A stretch of 63,135 bases of DNA from Hydrocarboniphaga sp. (GTDB lineage Bacteria > Pseudomonadota > Gammaproteobacteria > Nevskiales > Nevskiaceae): positions 1 through 63,135 of the forward strand of contig NZ_JAQGNT010000057.1 of the NCBI RefSeq assembly GCF_028291725.1, read 5' to 3'. The position numbers and the translations under genes are program-made. Position 1 is the stretch's first letter. Each line of letters opens with the position of its first letter. The notes beneath the pieces are model-generated. The model ran no database searches, was not told the DNA's origin, and saw nothing but the letters and a program-made list of their open reading frames with translations. Below, piece by piece: positions 44,422-52,804 of this stretch.

Positions 44422-45276
44422 ATGGGCTCGCTCACAGGAAAGGTCGCTGTAGTGACCGGCGCCAGCCGAGGCATCGGCAGGGGCATCGCCCTCGCGCTCG
44501 CGGAGCAGGGCGCGACGGTTTACGTCACCGGACGAACGGTGACGGCCGGATCGCATCCACTACCCGGCAGCGTCGGCGAAACCGCGATCGAAGTCGATCG
44601 CAGAGGCGGCAAGGGTATTGCCGTGCAAGTCGATCACGGGCAGGACGATCAGGTTGCGGCGCTGTTCGAGCAGACCGCACGCGAGCAGGGCCGGCTCGAC
44701 ATCCTGGTGAACAACGCCATCTCCATTCCCGCCGAGCTGACGCAGCCGGGGCCGTTCTGGGACAAGCCCATTTCCAACTGGGAGATGATCGATGTAGGGC
44801 TGCGCTCCAACTTCGTCGCGGCCTGGCATGCCGCGAAGATCATGCTGCCGCAGAAGTCCGGCCTGATCGTCGCGCTCTCCGGTTACGTCGGCGTCACCTA
44901 CACCTACAACGTGATCTTCGGCACCTGCAAGAGCGCCACCGACCGCATGGCGCGCGACATGGCGATCGAGCTGAAGCCATACGGCGTGGCTTCGCTGTCG
45001 CTGTGGCAGGGCTTCACCTACACCGAGCGGGCTCGGCAGAACCTGAAGACGGTTGCCGGCATGGCCTCGCAGCTCAACAGCACGGCCGGCAGTTCCGTCG
45101 AGTTCCCAGGCCGCGTCATCGCGGCACTTGCTGCGGACCCGGGCGTATTGAAGCGGACCGGCGGCAGCTTCATCAGCGCCGAGCTGGCGCAGGAATACGG
45201 CATCACCGACATCGACGGCAGAACCATCCCGTCGCTGCGCGCGGAGCGCGGCTCGCCGATCTGGTCGCCGGTTTAG
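44422..45276 (+). CDS. SDR family protein, DHRS1-like, with Phe in place of catalytic Tyr
   Basis: A 284-residue short-chain dehydrogenase-like protein. The cofactor motif is GASRGIGRGIA (about 12-22). The remainder resembles DHRS1-type SDRs (LVNNAISIPAELTQPGPFW...). At the active site I see VIFGTCKS: Lys170 is present, but the Tyr four residues before it is Phe166. Tyr160 and Tyr162 lie just upstream. A related protein at 46941 has the same change. The ATG at 44422 is one base after the hydrolase stop. Confidence 0.86.
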   Translation: MGSLTGKVAVVTGASRGIGRGIALALAEQGATVYVTGRTVTAGSHPLPGSVGETAIEVDRRGGKGIAVQVDHGQDDQVAALFEQTAREQGRLDILVNNAISIPAELTQPGPFWDKPISNWEMIDVGLRSNFVAAWHAAKIMLPQKSGLIVALSGYVGVTYTYNVIFGTCKSATDRMARDMAIELKPYGVASLSLWQGFTYTERARQNLKTVAGMASQLNSTAGSSVEFPGRVIAALAADPGVLKRTGGSFISAELAQEYGITDIDGRTIPSLRAERGSPIWSPV

Positions 45277-45327
45277 TATTGGAAGTCAATCAACAGATAT
45301 GCTGATTAACGAAACCTGGAGCATGCA

Positions 45328-46269
45328 GTGACAGAACGCAGATTCGATGGCCGTGTCGCGGTGATCACCGGTGCCGGCCGAGGGCTGGGGCGCGAGTACG
45401 CGCTGCTACTGGCATCCAAGGGCGCCAGAGTCGTGGTCAACGACCTCGGCGTCAGCATGCAGGGCGACGGCAGCGATGCCGGCCCCGCCGAAACGGTGGT
45501 CCGCGAAATTCGATCGGCCAGCGGCGACGCGGTTGTCTCCACCGATTCGGTGGCGACTCCTGCGGGCAGCCAGGCCATCATCCAGGCGGCGCTCGATCAC
45601 TACGGCCGCATCGACATCCTGATTCACAACGCCGGCACTGTCCGCTACGGGTCTCTGGAAGAGATTCCGAATGCGGACTTCGAAGCCGTGGTCGGCGTGC
45701 ATCTGATGGGCGCGTTCTATCTGGTCCGCAGCGCGTTTCCGCATATGGCCAAGGCGGGCTACGGCCGCGTCGTGCTGACTTCGTCGATCGGCGGCCTTTA
45801 CAGCATCCCCAACGGCGTGCCCTACGCCGTCTCCAAGTCCGGCATGATCGGCCTGAACAACGTGGTCGCGCTCGAAGGCGCGGCCAAGAACATCAAGAGC
45901 AACATCATTCTGCCCGGCGCGGTGACGCGCATGGCCGAAGGCCTGGATGTGTCGCAGTACCCACCGATGGGCGTGGATCTGGTGGCGCCGGTGGTGGCCT
46001 GGCTGGCGCATGAGTCCTGCTCGGTCACCGGCGAGATGTATACCTCGATGGCCGGTCGCGTCGCCAAGGCCTTCATCGCCGAAACCGAGGGCGTTTACCG
46101 CCCGTCGTGGTCCATCGACGATGTCGCCGAGCAGATCGACGCCATTCGCGACACCGGCAAGCTGCCAGACAAGCTGTGGGCGCTGCCGCCGGTTCCGTCG
46201 GGCTTTGGCGAGCATCTGCAGCGCAGCTTCGACATGGCTCGAAAAGGACAGCAGAAAGCGGGCAAGTAG
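45328..46269 (+). CDS. SDR family oxidoreductase, similar to the hydroxyacyl-CoA dehydrogenase part of MFE-2
   Basis: A 313-residue short-chain dehydrogenase. GAGRGLGREYALLLASKGAR and VVVNDLGVSMQGDG match the (3R)-hydroxyacyl-CoA dehydrogenase domain of multifunctional enzyme type 2. The active site is complete: Tyr166 and Lys170 in PYAVSK. It may oxidise a 3-hydroxyacyl-CoA. The start is GTG at 45328 with a GGAG site. The 51-base gap before it holds nothing clear. Confidence 0.88.
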   Translation: MTERRFDGRVAVITGAGRGLGREYALLLASKGARVVVNDLGVSMQGDGSDAGPAETVVREIRSASGDAVVSTDSVATPAGSQAIIQAALDHYGRIDILIHNAGTVRYGSLEEIPNADFEAVVGVHLMGAFYLVRSAFPHMAKAGYGRVVLTSSIGGLYSIPNGVPYAVSKSGMIGLNNVVALEGAAKNIKSNIILPGAVTRMAEGLDVSQYPPMGVDLVAPVVAWLAHESCSVTGEMYTSMAGRVAKAFIAETEGVYRPSWSIDDVAEQIDAIRDTGKLPDKLWALPPVPSGFGEHLQRSFDMARKGQQKAGK

Positions 46270-46273
46270 CGTT

Positions 46274-46353
46274 GTCATTCCCGCGAAGGCGGGAATCCAG
46301 CGAAGAGTCGCGCGACGCTGCAAACCCTGGATTCCCGCCTGCGCGGGAATGAC
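46274..46353. repeat. Dispersed palindrome, GTCATTCCCGC type
   Basis: GTCATTCCCGCGAAGGCGGG and the complement ending in GCGGGAATGAC form a long inverted repeat between the SDR stop and the NTF2-like start. This type is widely seen between genes in proteobacteria. It differs from the GTAG-type palindromes of the window. Confidence 0.8.
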
Positions 46354-46386
46354 GGTTGAAAACCTCAGAATCACTGGAGATCCGCA

Positions 46387-46938
46387 TTGGACAACATCAA
46401 CGAAGAACTGAAAGCCCTGCTGGAGCGCGACAAGATCCGCGAGTGCATCGTGCGACTCGCGCGCGGCGAAGACCGTCGCGACGGTGAACTGATCCGCACC
46501 TCCTATTGGCCCGACTCGACCACCGACTACGGCATGTTCGTTGGCAGCTTCCAGGAATATTTCGACTGGGTGATTCCCGGCTCGCCGGTGATTCCGGTCA
46601 CGCAGCATGTACTCGGGCAAAGCCTGATCGAGTTGAAGGGCGACACGGCACGGGTGGAGACGCAGGTGGTTTCCTATCACCGCGTCAACATGGGTACTGA
46701 AGAACGCGACACCACCATCGGCGGCCGCTACCTCGACCGCATCGAAAAGCGCGACGCCGAATGGCGCATCGCCCAGCGCACGATGCTGTACGACTGGTTC
46801 CAGGATTTCGGCGTGTCGGTCGACTGGTCGCAGGGCGTGATGGGCATGCCGTTTAGCGCCGGCCACTACACCGGCCGCGCCAGCGGCGATTACAGCGAAA
46901 CCTTCTTCGGCAAGAAGCCGGCCGCTCGAGGAGATTGA
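46387..46938 (+). CDS. NTF2-like (SnoaL) family protein, first copy
   Basis: A 183-residue protein of the NTF2-like fold: an N-terminal helix (IRECIVRLARGEDRRD), YWPD and then strands ending WRIAQRTMLYDWF. This fold is used by ketosteroid-isomerase-like lyases, SnoaL cyclases and small dioxygenase subunits; the exact role is unknown. The start is TTG at 46387 with GGAG at the right distance. It precedes the SDR at 46941 by two bases. A second copy follows at 47836. Confidence 0.8.
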   Translation: MDNINEELKALLERDKIRECIVRLARGEDRRDGELIRTSYWPDSTTDYGMFVGSFQEYFDWVIPGSPVIPVTQHVLGQSLIELKGDTARVETQVVSYHRVNMGTEERDTTIGGRYLDRIEKRDAEWRIAQRTMLYDWFQDFGVSVDWSQGVMGMPFSAGHYTGRASGDYSETFFGKKPAARGD

Positions 46939-46940
46939 GC

Positions 46941-47846
46941 ATGGGCATACTCACAGGAAAAGTGGCCGTGGTCAGCGGCGCCAGCCGTGGCATCGGCCGC
47001 GGCATCGCCCTGGTGCTGGCGGAGCAGGGCGCGACGGTCTACGTGACGGGCCGGACAGTAACGCCCGGCGCCTATTACCTGCCCGGATCGGTCGGCGAAA
47101 CCGCCGCGCAATGCACCGAGCGCGGCAGCGCGTCCGGCGGCCGCGGCATCGCGGTGGCGGTCGATCATGCCGACGATGCCAAGGTCGCCGCGCTGTTCGA
47201 GCAGGTGGCGCGCGAACAGGGCCGGCTCGACATCCTGGTCAACAACGCCTTCCAGCTGTCCGACGACCTGCTCGATCCCAAGCCGTTCTGGGAAAAACCG
47301 CTGTCGAACCTGGAAATGTGGGACGTCGGCGTCAAGTCGAACTACGTCGCAGCCTGGCATGCGGCGAAGCTCATGGCGCCGCAGAAGTCGGGCCTGATCG
47401 TCGCCATCTCCGGCTTCGCCGCGGTCACCTACACCTACAGCGTGATCTTCGGTACATCGAAGTCCGCGGTCGGCCGCATGTCGCGCGACATGGCGATCGA
47501 GTTGCAGCCCTACAACGTGGCATCGGTGACGATGTGGCAGGGCCTGACCCTGACCGAGAAGGCGCAGGACAACATCGCCAGGATGGGAGACAAGATGACC
47601 AAGTCGATCACCAGCATGACCGGCAGTACCGTCGAACATCCGGGGCGCGTCGTCGCGGCGATGGCCGTCGATCCAAACATCATGAAGCGCTCGGGCGGCG
47701 AGTTCGTCACCGCCGAACTGGCCCAGGACTACGGCATCACGGATGTCGATGGCAGCGTGATTCCATCCGCCCGCGCAACGCGCGGTTCCCCGATCTGGAA
47801 GCCGCTGAGTGAATTGACTGGGGAGGTCGACTACCGTGGCAAATGA
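46941..47846 (+). CDS. SDR family protein, DHRS1-like, with Phe in place of catalytic Tyr (second copy)
   Basis: A 301-residue paralogue of the protein at 44422, sharing GASRGIGRGIAL, EQGATVYVTGRTVT, RLDILVNNA and SVIFGTSKSA. Lys174 is present, but the catalytic Tyr position is Phe170, as in the paralogue. A short insertion (TERGSASGG) and a longer C-terminus distinguish it. The ATG at 46941 has GAGGAG upstream. Its last 11 bases overlap the second NTF2-like gene. Confidence 0.86.
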   Translation: MGILTGKVAVVSGASRGIGRGIALVLAEQGATVYVTGRTVTPGAYYLPGSVGETAAQCTERGSASGGRGIAVAVDHADDAKVAALFEQVAREQGRLDILVNNAFQLSDDLLDPKPFWEKPLSNLEMWDVGVKSNYVAAWHAAKLMAPQKSGLIVAISGFAAVTYTYSVIFGTSKSAVGRMSRDMAIELQPYNVASVTMWQGLTLTEKAQDNIARMGDKMTKSITSMTGSTVEHPGRVVAAMAVDPNIMKRSGGEFVTAELAQDYGITDVDGSVIPSARATRGSPIWKPLSELTGEVDYRGK

Positions 47847-48420
47847 CTCATCACCTATAGCCTTACCCGACCGCCAGGCACGGCTCGACGCGCTGCTCGA
47901 CCGCCAGGACATCCTCGATTGCATGACGCGCTTCTGCCGCGGCATGGACCGCTTCGATCGTGATCTGTATTTGTCAGCCTTCCACGCGGACGCCGAGATG
48001 GCCGCCGGGCCCTATGTCGGCAGCGTGCAGGGCTGCTACGACTGGGCGCAGCCGATGCACGAGGCCGGACAGGTCGCGACACATCACAACATCCTCAACC
48101 ACACGGTCGACATCGACGGCGACACCGCCCACAGCGAAACCTACTACCTGTTCGTCGGCCGCAATCGCGACGAGTCGAACTGGATCGCCGGTGGGCGCTA
48201 TATCGACCGACTGGAACGGCGCAACGGCGAGTGGAAGATTGCGCTGCGCACCAACCTCATCGAATGGTCGGGCCTGGTGCCGACAATGCCCCTGCCCTTT
48301 TCGGATGTCGCCGATATCTACGACAATGGCGCCCCCTGCCGCAGCAAGCAAGATCCCTCCTACCACCGGCCGCTGAGCAATCGGCGCAAAAGGAGCACTC
48401 CGCCCGCTGCCGACCAATAG
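47836..48420 (+). CDS. NTF2-like (SnoaL) family protein, second copy
   Basis: A 194-residue NTF2-like protein: DILDCMTRFCRGMDRFDRDL, YLSAFHADAEMAAGPYVG, THHNILNHTVDIDGDTAHSE and GGRYIDRLERRNGEWKIALR. His and Asp residues in the cone resemble SnoaL-type active sites. The GTG at 47836 overlaps the SDR stop by 11 bases, so translation is likely coupled. The SDR plus NTF2 pair is therefore present twice in the cluster. Confidence 0.82.
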   Translation: MANDSSPIALPDRQARLDALLDRQDILDCMTRFCRGMDRFDRDLYLSAFHADAEMAAGPYVGSVQGCYDWAQPMHEAGQVATHHNILNHTVDIDGDTAHSETYYLFVGRNRDESNWIAGGRYIDRLERRNGEWKIALRTNLIEWSGLVPTMPLPFSDVADIYDNGAPCRSKQDPSYHRPLSNRRKRSTPPAADQ

Positions 48421-48438
48421 AAGCCGGAGAGACATCGG

Positions 48439-49584
48439 ATGCAAGTAAGCAACATTGTTGACAAGGCGCGCGCGGCCACCGGCCTTGACGACCTGGGCGA
48501 CCCTGCCGTGTTCGAAGGCCTAGCAGTCCTGGTCAAGGCTGCGGACGAGGAAGCCCGTCTCTCCGAGGTGGGCGCGCCGCGCTGGGAAGCGAACCTCGTC
48601 AGCATCCTGTCGAACCGTCTGCGCGTCGTCGACTATCTCAAGCAGCATCCCGAGGTGCTCGATCGCCCGATCGAGAAGCCGATGTTCGTCTTCGGCCTGC
48701 CGCGTACCGGCACCACGGTCACCATCAACCTGCTGAACGCCGACCCGGCCCGGCGCTGCCTGCTGCGCTGGGAGTCACTTAACTCCGTGCCGCCGGCCAA
48801 GGCCGGAGAACTGAGCACCGATGCGCGCTGCGTGGCCGAGCGGCAGCGGCTGGAAATGTCGATCAAGTACGCGCCGCAGATCGCAGCCGCGCATTACGAG
48901 GACGCCGATGGCCCCAGTGAATGCCAGTTCGCGATGGCGCCGTCGTTCTGCTCGCAGCTGTTCGATTCCAACCTGCATATGCCGAGCTATCACGAATGGC
49001 TCTTGCACAAGACCCGCTATCTGCCGGCCTTCAAATTCCACAAGCAGCTGCTGCAAGTGCTGCAGGCGAACAACGGCGGGCGCTGGACGCTGAAGAATCC
49101 CTGGCACCCGTTGTTCCTGAATGACCTGACCACGGTCTATCCCGACGCCCAGCTGGTGATGACGCATCGCGATCCGGCCGAAGTGGTCGGCTCCGCCTGC
49201 AACCTGATCCGCCTGGTGCGGCCGATGTTCAGCGACAAGGTCGATCTGCGCGACATCGCCACGATGATGCTCGACACTTTCGACCACATGATCGCGCGCC
49301 AGAACGCCTACCGCGACCAGCACGGCGAGCAGTCGATCTTCGACATCCACTACACCGAGCAGCTGCGCGATCCTGTCGGCCAGATGCGCAAGGTCTACAC
49401 GCACTTCGACGAGCCGCTGACCAGCGAGGCCGAGACCGCGATGACCAAGCTGATGGCCGACAACCCGCAGGGCAAACACGGCAAGCACGTTTATTCGCTG
49501 GAAGAGTTCGGCCTGACCGCGGCCGGAGTTCGTCAGCATTTTCGCGATTATTGCGAGCGCTTCAAGATTCCAATGAAGCAGTAA
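48439..49584 (+). CDS. Sulfotransferase-fold protein (sulfotransferase_3 type)
   Basis: A 381-residue protein with the PAPS 5'-phosphosulfate loop FGLPRTGTT (about 85-93), and the later segment VMTHRDPAEVVGSACNL, which resembles the 3'-phosphate motif. This family transfers sulfate from PAPS to hydroxyls, though many members in catabolic clusters are of unknown use. GGAGAG precedes the ATG. Its presence in a catabolic island is odd: it may conjugate a steroid-like or phenolic hydroxyl. Confidence 0.85.
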   Translation: MQVSNIVDKARAATGLDDLGDPAVFEGLAVLVKAADEEARLSEVGAPRWEANLVSILSNRLRVVDYLKQHPEVLDRPIEKPMFVFGLPRTGTTVTINLLNADPARRCLLRWESLNSVPPAKAGELSTDARCVAERQRLEMSIKYAPQIAAAHYEDADGPSECQFAMAPSFCSQLFDSNLHMPSYHEWLLHKTRYLPAFKFHKQLLQVLQANNGGRWTLKNPWHPLFLNDLTTVYPDAQLVMTHRDPAEVVGSACNLIRLVRPMFSDKVDLRDIATMMLDTFDHMIARQNAYRDQHGEQSIFDIHYTEQLRDPVGQMRKVYTHFDEPLTSEAETAMTKLMADNPQGKHGKHVYSLEEFGLTAAGVRQHFRDYCERFKIPMKQ

Positions 49585-49622
49585 GACCGGGCTGATGAGA
49601 GCAAAGCGAATCAGCGACGTTT

Positions 49623-49704
49623 GTAGGGTGGGCAAAGGCCGTAGGCCGTGCCCACGCGGTGCGAAGCTTGTGCGCGTGGGCACGCTGCGCTTTGGACACC
49701 CTAC
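49623..49704. repeat. GTAG-type palindromic repeat, family E
   Basis: GTAGGGTGGGCAAAG... and the complement ending in ...GGACACCCTAC, with arms around GCGAAGCTTGTGCGC. Same GTAGG/CCTAC ends as families A to C. It ends 14 bases before the start of the oxidoreductase gene, so it forms part of that leader. Confidence 0.7.
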
Positions 49705-49718
49705 GAGATGATCGCCCC

Positions 49719-50726
49719 ATGAAAGCGATGCGAATCCGGGCTCCGGCCAGCCTCGACAACATCTATGTCGGGACAGCGGAGGCTGCCGCGCCGCAACGCG
49801 GAGAGATCAAGGTGCGGATCCGCGCCAACTCCGTGAACTTTCGCGATTGCATCGTCGCCGCCGGCCATCTGCCCGTTGCCGATGGCCGCATTCTGCTGTC
49901 GGATGGTGCCGGCGAAGTCGTCGAGGTCGGCGACGAGGTGATGGATTTCAAGGTCGGCGACGCCGTCGTCAGCACTTTTCATCCGGCATGGCTGGATGGC
50001 CACGCGGAGCGCTCCGAGCTGGTGAGCAGCCCCGGCGGCGGCGCCGACGGATACGCCTGCGAGTTCGTCACGCGCCCCATGGCCTGCTTCACCCATGCGC
50101 CCAAGGGCCTGACGCACATCGAGAGCGCGACGCTCACTTGCGCCGGACTGACCGCCTGGCGCGCGCTGATCACCGACGGCCACTTGAAGCCCGGCGCCTC
50201 GGTACTGGTCCAGGGTTCCGGCGGCGTTTCGATCTTCGCGCTGCAATTCGCAAAGGCCGCCGGCGCCACCGTCATCGCGACCTCGTCGAGCGCCGAAAAA
50301 ATGGAGCGGCTCAAAACGCTGGGCGCCGATCACGTCATCAATCATCGCGAAGTCAATCAATGGGGCGCCGCCGTGCTGAGCCTCACCGGCGGCATCGGTG
50401 TCGACCATGTGGTCGAAGTCGGCGGCCCGAACACGCTCGCGCAGTCGATGATGGCCGCTCGTACCGGAGCGCATATCGCGGTCATCGGCGCGGTCGCCGG
50501 CTTTGCGGTCGACGCGATGCCTTTCGCGGCGATTCAAGCCAAGCGGCTGCGCCTGCAGGGCGTCACCGTCGGCAGCCGGCGCGACCAGATCGACATGGTT
50601 CACGCCATCGAAGCCACGCACATCAAACCGGTGATCGACCGGAGTTTCCGCCTTGAAGAGCTGGCCGAGGCCCTGCGTTATCAGCAGTCCGCTCATCCCT
50701 TCGGCAAGGTTTGCATCGACGTTTAA
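49719..50726 (+). CDS. Zinc-free MDR family oxidoreductase (quinone oxidoreductase-like)
   Basis: A 335-residue medium-chain dehydrogenase/reductase. N-terminal GroES-like part (IRANSVNFRDCIVAAGHLP; DGAGEVVEVGDEV), then the nucleotide-binding motif VLVQGSGGVSIFALQFAKAA and the specificity loop ATSSSAEK, which favours NADPH. No structural-zinc Cys cluster is seen. It probably reduces or oxidises a double bond or alcohol of the pathway substrate. The ATG at 49719 has a weak ribosome site; the leader contains the family E palindrome. Confidence 0.86.
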   Translation: MKAMRIRAPASLDNIYVGTAEAAAPQRGEIKVRIRANSVNFRDCIVAAGHLPVADGRILLSDGAGEVVEVGDEVMDFKVGDAVVSTFHPAWLDGHAERSELVSSPGGGADGYACEFVTRPMACFTHAPKGLTHIESATLTCAGLTAWRALITDGHLKPGASVLVQGSGGVSIFALQFAKAAGATVIATSSSAEKMERLKTLGADHVINHREVNQWGAAVLSLTGGIGVDHVVEVGGPNTLAQSMMAARTGAHIAVIGAVAGFAVDAMPFAAIQAKRLRLQGVTVGSRRDQIDMVHAIEATHIKPVIDRSFRLEELAEALRYQQSAHPFGKVCIDV

Positions 50727-50781
50727 GCATCGCCACACAACAAGCGCATCCAACAACAAGCGCATCAATCGGAGTCAAGAC

Positions 50782-51948
50782 ATGAGTGACAAGACATTGG
50801 ACTGTTCGGATCTCGACAAGTACATGGGCGTGCCGATGCAGCCGGCCCGTCTGCGCGATCCGGTGGGGAACGTCGATATTCGGCGCTGGGCCCAGGCCAT
50901 GCACTATCCCAACCGCCTGCACTACGACGACGGCTTCGCCGCCGAAGGCCGCTACCGCCGCCTCGTGGCGCCGCTGTCGTTCGCGGTCGCCACCGACGAC
51001 GGCCATGGCAGCGCACCCGCCTGCATGGGCGGCATTCCCAATTCGCACCTGCTGTTCGGTGGCGATGAATGGTGGTTCTACGGCCCGCGCATCTATGCCG
51101 GCGACTTGATACACAACGAACGCATTCCGTTCGACTACACCGTCAAAGAAACCAAGTTCGCCGGCCCTACCTGCTTCCAGCGCGGCGACAACTTCTACAA
51201 GAACCAGAACGGCGAGCTGATCGCCAAGCAGCGCTCCACCACGATCCGCTACCGCGCCGACATGGCACGCGAGATGAGCTCGCTGGATGCTTCCGACGAT
51301 CCGGTATGGACCGACGAGCAGCTGGAAGAGCTGGAAACCAAGAAGTACGAGTACATCAAGTCGCTGCACGCCCTCGGCCATGGCAAGCGTTACTGGGACG
51401 ACATCAGCGTGGGTGACGAGCTGCCGGTCCGCACCATCGGTCCGCACAGCGTTGCCAGCTTCACCACCGAATGGCGCGCCTACCTGTTCACCATCTGGTG
51501 CGGCGTCATTCGTCGCACGGATCTCGATATGGAAGCGCTAGGCTTCACCGGCCCCATGGCCGGCAAGGAGCAGGACCCGGTCCTGGAACTGGACAACCCC
51601 GAGCTGACCGACGGCGCTTACATCGGCCCTTCGCGCGGTCACCTGTTCCCGCGCTGGGCGCGCTACATCGGCATGCCGCGCTCTTACGGCTACGGAGCCT
51701 CGATGGGTGCCTGGATTCTGGACTACCTGTCGGGCTGGGCCGGCGAGTGGGGCCAACTCCTCCACTCCAACTGCTCGTATCGCGGCCCCGCCTTCACCGG
51801 CGACATCACGATCATGACGTCGAAGGTGATCGACAAGCGCGTCGACGAAGAGGGCCGTTCGATCGTGCAGGTCGAGGTCCGGATGTCCAATCAGCTCGGT
51901 ACCGTCATGGCGACGGCGAAAGCGGAGATCGAGTTGCCGAAGAAGTAG
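50782..51948 (+). CDS. MaoC-like / FAS1-like dehydratase, double hot-dog protein
   Basis: A 388-residue protein with an N-terminal FAS1-like dehydratase domain (about 40-180; [27 protein letters not shown]) and a C-terminal MaoC-like hot-dog domain (about 205-385; [32 protein letters not shown]). MaoC proteins hydrate enoyl-CoA. Probably acts in the CoA-dependent part of the pathway. The ATG at 50782 follows GGAG. A 14-base tandem repeat (ACAACAAGCGCATC) lies just upstream. Confidence 0.82.
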   Translation: MSDKTLDCSDLDKYMGVPMQPARLRDPVGNVDIRRWAQAMHYPNRLHYDDGFAAEGRYRRLVAPLSFAVATDDGHGSAPACMGGIPNSHLLFGGDEWWFYGPRIYAGDLIHNERIPFDYTVKETKFAGPTCFQRGDNFYKNQNGELIAKQRSTTIRYRADMAREMSSLDASDDPVWTDEQLEELETKKYEYIKSLHALGHGKRYWDDISVGDELPVRTIGPHSVASFTTEWRAYLFTIWCGVIRRTDLDMEALGFTGPMAGKEQDPVLELDNPELTDGAYIGPSRGHLFPRWARYIGMPRSYGYGASMGAWILDYLSGWAGEWGQLLHSNCSYRGPAFTGDITIMTSKVIDKRVDEEGRSIVQVEVRMSNQLGTVMATAKAEIELPKK

Positions 51949-52070
51949 CGATCGGAACCCGTCGGTGGGCTCGATGCGGCAAGGGCACTGTTCAACGGCA
52001 AGTCCGCGCAGGCGGACGAATCCGTGTCAGCACAGAGCCCTTGAGCGGATGCTGGAACTGCCCATACGCA

Positions 52071-52107
52071 TGGACGTTGGAACCGCTTTATGGACGGCAT
52101 GCCATGG
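52071..52107 (+). promoter_or_regulatory. Sequence shared with the CoA-transferase leader (copy 1)
   Basis: TGGACGTTGG, then 10 bases, then TGGACGGCATGCCATGG. The reverse-strand copy at 54909-54946 is TGGACGTTGG, 11 bases, TGGACGGCTTGTCATGG. Each lies upstream of a gene in its own direction: this one 69 bases before the hydrolase remnant. The match suggests a common control site, but only two copies are seen. Confidence 0.4.
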
Positions 52108-52175
52108 CGGCCGCATTGCTTGTCCCCAGACAATCTCCGATGGACGCAGATCTGCGTCGTACCGGGAGAGGCTCA

Positions 52176-52640
52176 ATGCGATTTGTACTGGTTCATGGCG
52201 GCTGCCACGGCGCCTGGTGCTGGGAAAAACTCATTCCGGAGCTGCGCAAGCGCGGCCACGAGGCGGTGGCGATCGACCGACGGTTCAGATTTCGCTCCGA
52301 CGAAGCCGCAACCGACTTCTTCTTTCACGACTGTTCGCCTGAAGTTGCGCAATGGGCTTGCAGCATGCTGACGCCGCAGCCCCTGGCCCCGATGATGGAA
52401 GCCATTTCCATCCCGCGGTTTTGGGCAGCCGACTTGCCGCGCAGCCTCATTCTCTGTCGCCAGAGTCGGTCCAGCGGTGGCGGAGAGGCCGGCATGAAGC
52501 ACACGATCACAAGGCTAGGCGTAGAGCCATTCTGGATGGACAGCTCGCACTCGCCTTTTCTCAGCCAGCCCAGCGCATGCGCAGAGCTGATGATAGAGGC
52601 GACCCGGCGGGCGCCCATCGGCCCTCTGCGCCCGAGCTGA
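52176..52640 (+). pseudogene. Alpha/beta hydrolase, internally deleted remnant
   Basis: The ATG at 52176 with GGGAGAG upstream begins a normal hydrolase N-terminus, [20 protein letters not shown] and GHEAVAIDR. Instead of continuing to the Gly-x-Ser-x-Gly nucleophile, it jumps to [20 protein letters not shown], typical of the lid and late barrel, then HSPFLSQP, which holds the catalytic His. So about 35-40 residues including the nucleophile elbow are missing, in frame. The 154-residue product should be inactive. Confidence 0.7.
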
Positions 52641-52804
52641 TGCCGGCACAGATATCGCCGCCGCAATCAGCATCGAAACGCCAATCTGCTTGCCGATCGT
52701 CTGTCGAGTTCTTTACTGCATTGCACCTGCCAGGAGTGCCGGCTTATGGTTGCCAGCCGCGCCCGCAACTCGCAAGTGGCGTCACGCACTAATGAGGTTA
52801 TCCA

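Noticed and set aside
50737-50765. Tandem ACAACAAGCGCATC before the MaoC-type gene as a possible operator
   Set aside because: Only two units, not palindromic, and no similar sequence at other promoters. Treated as a small duplication.
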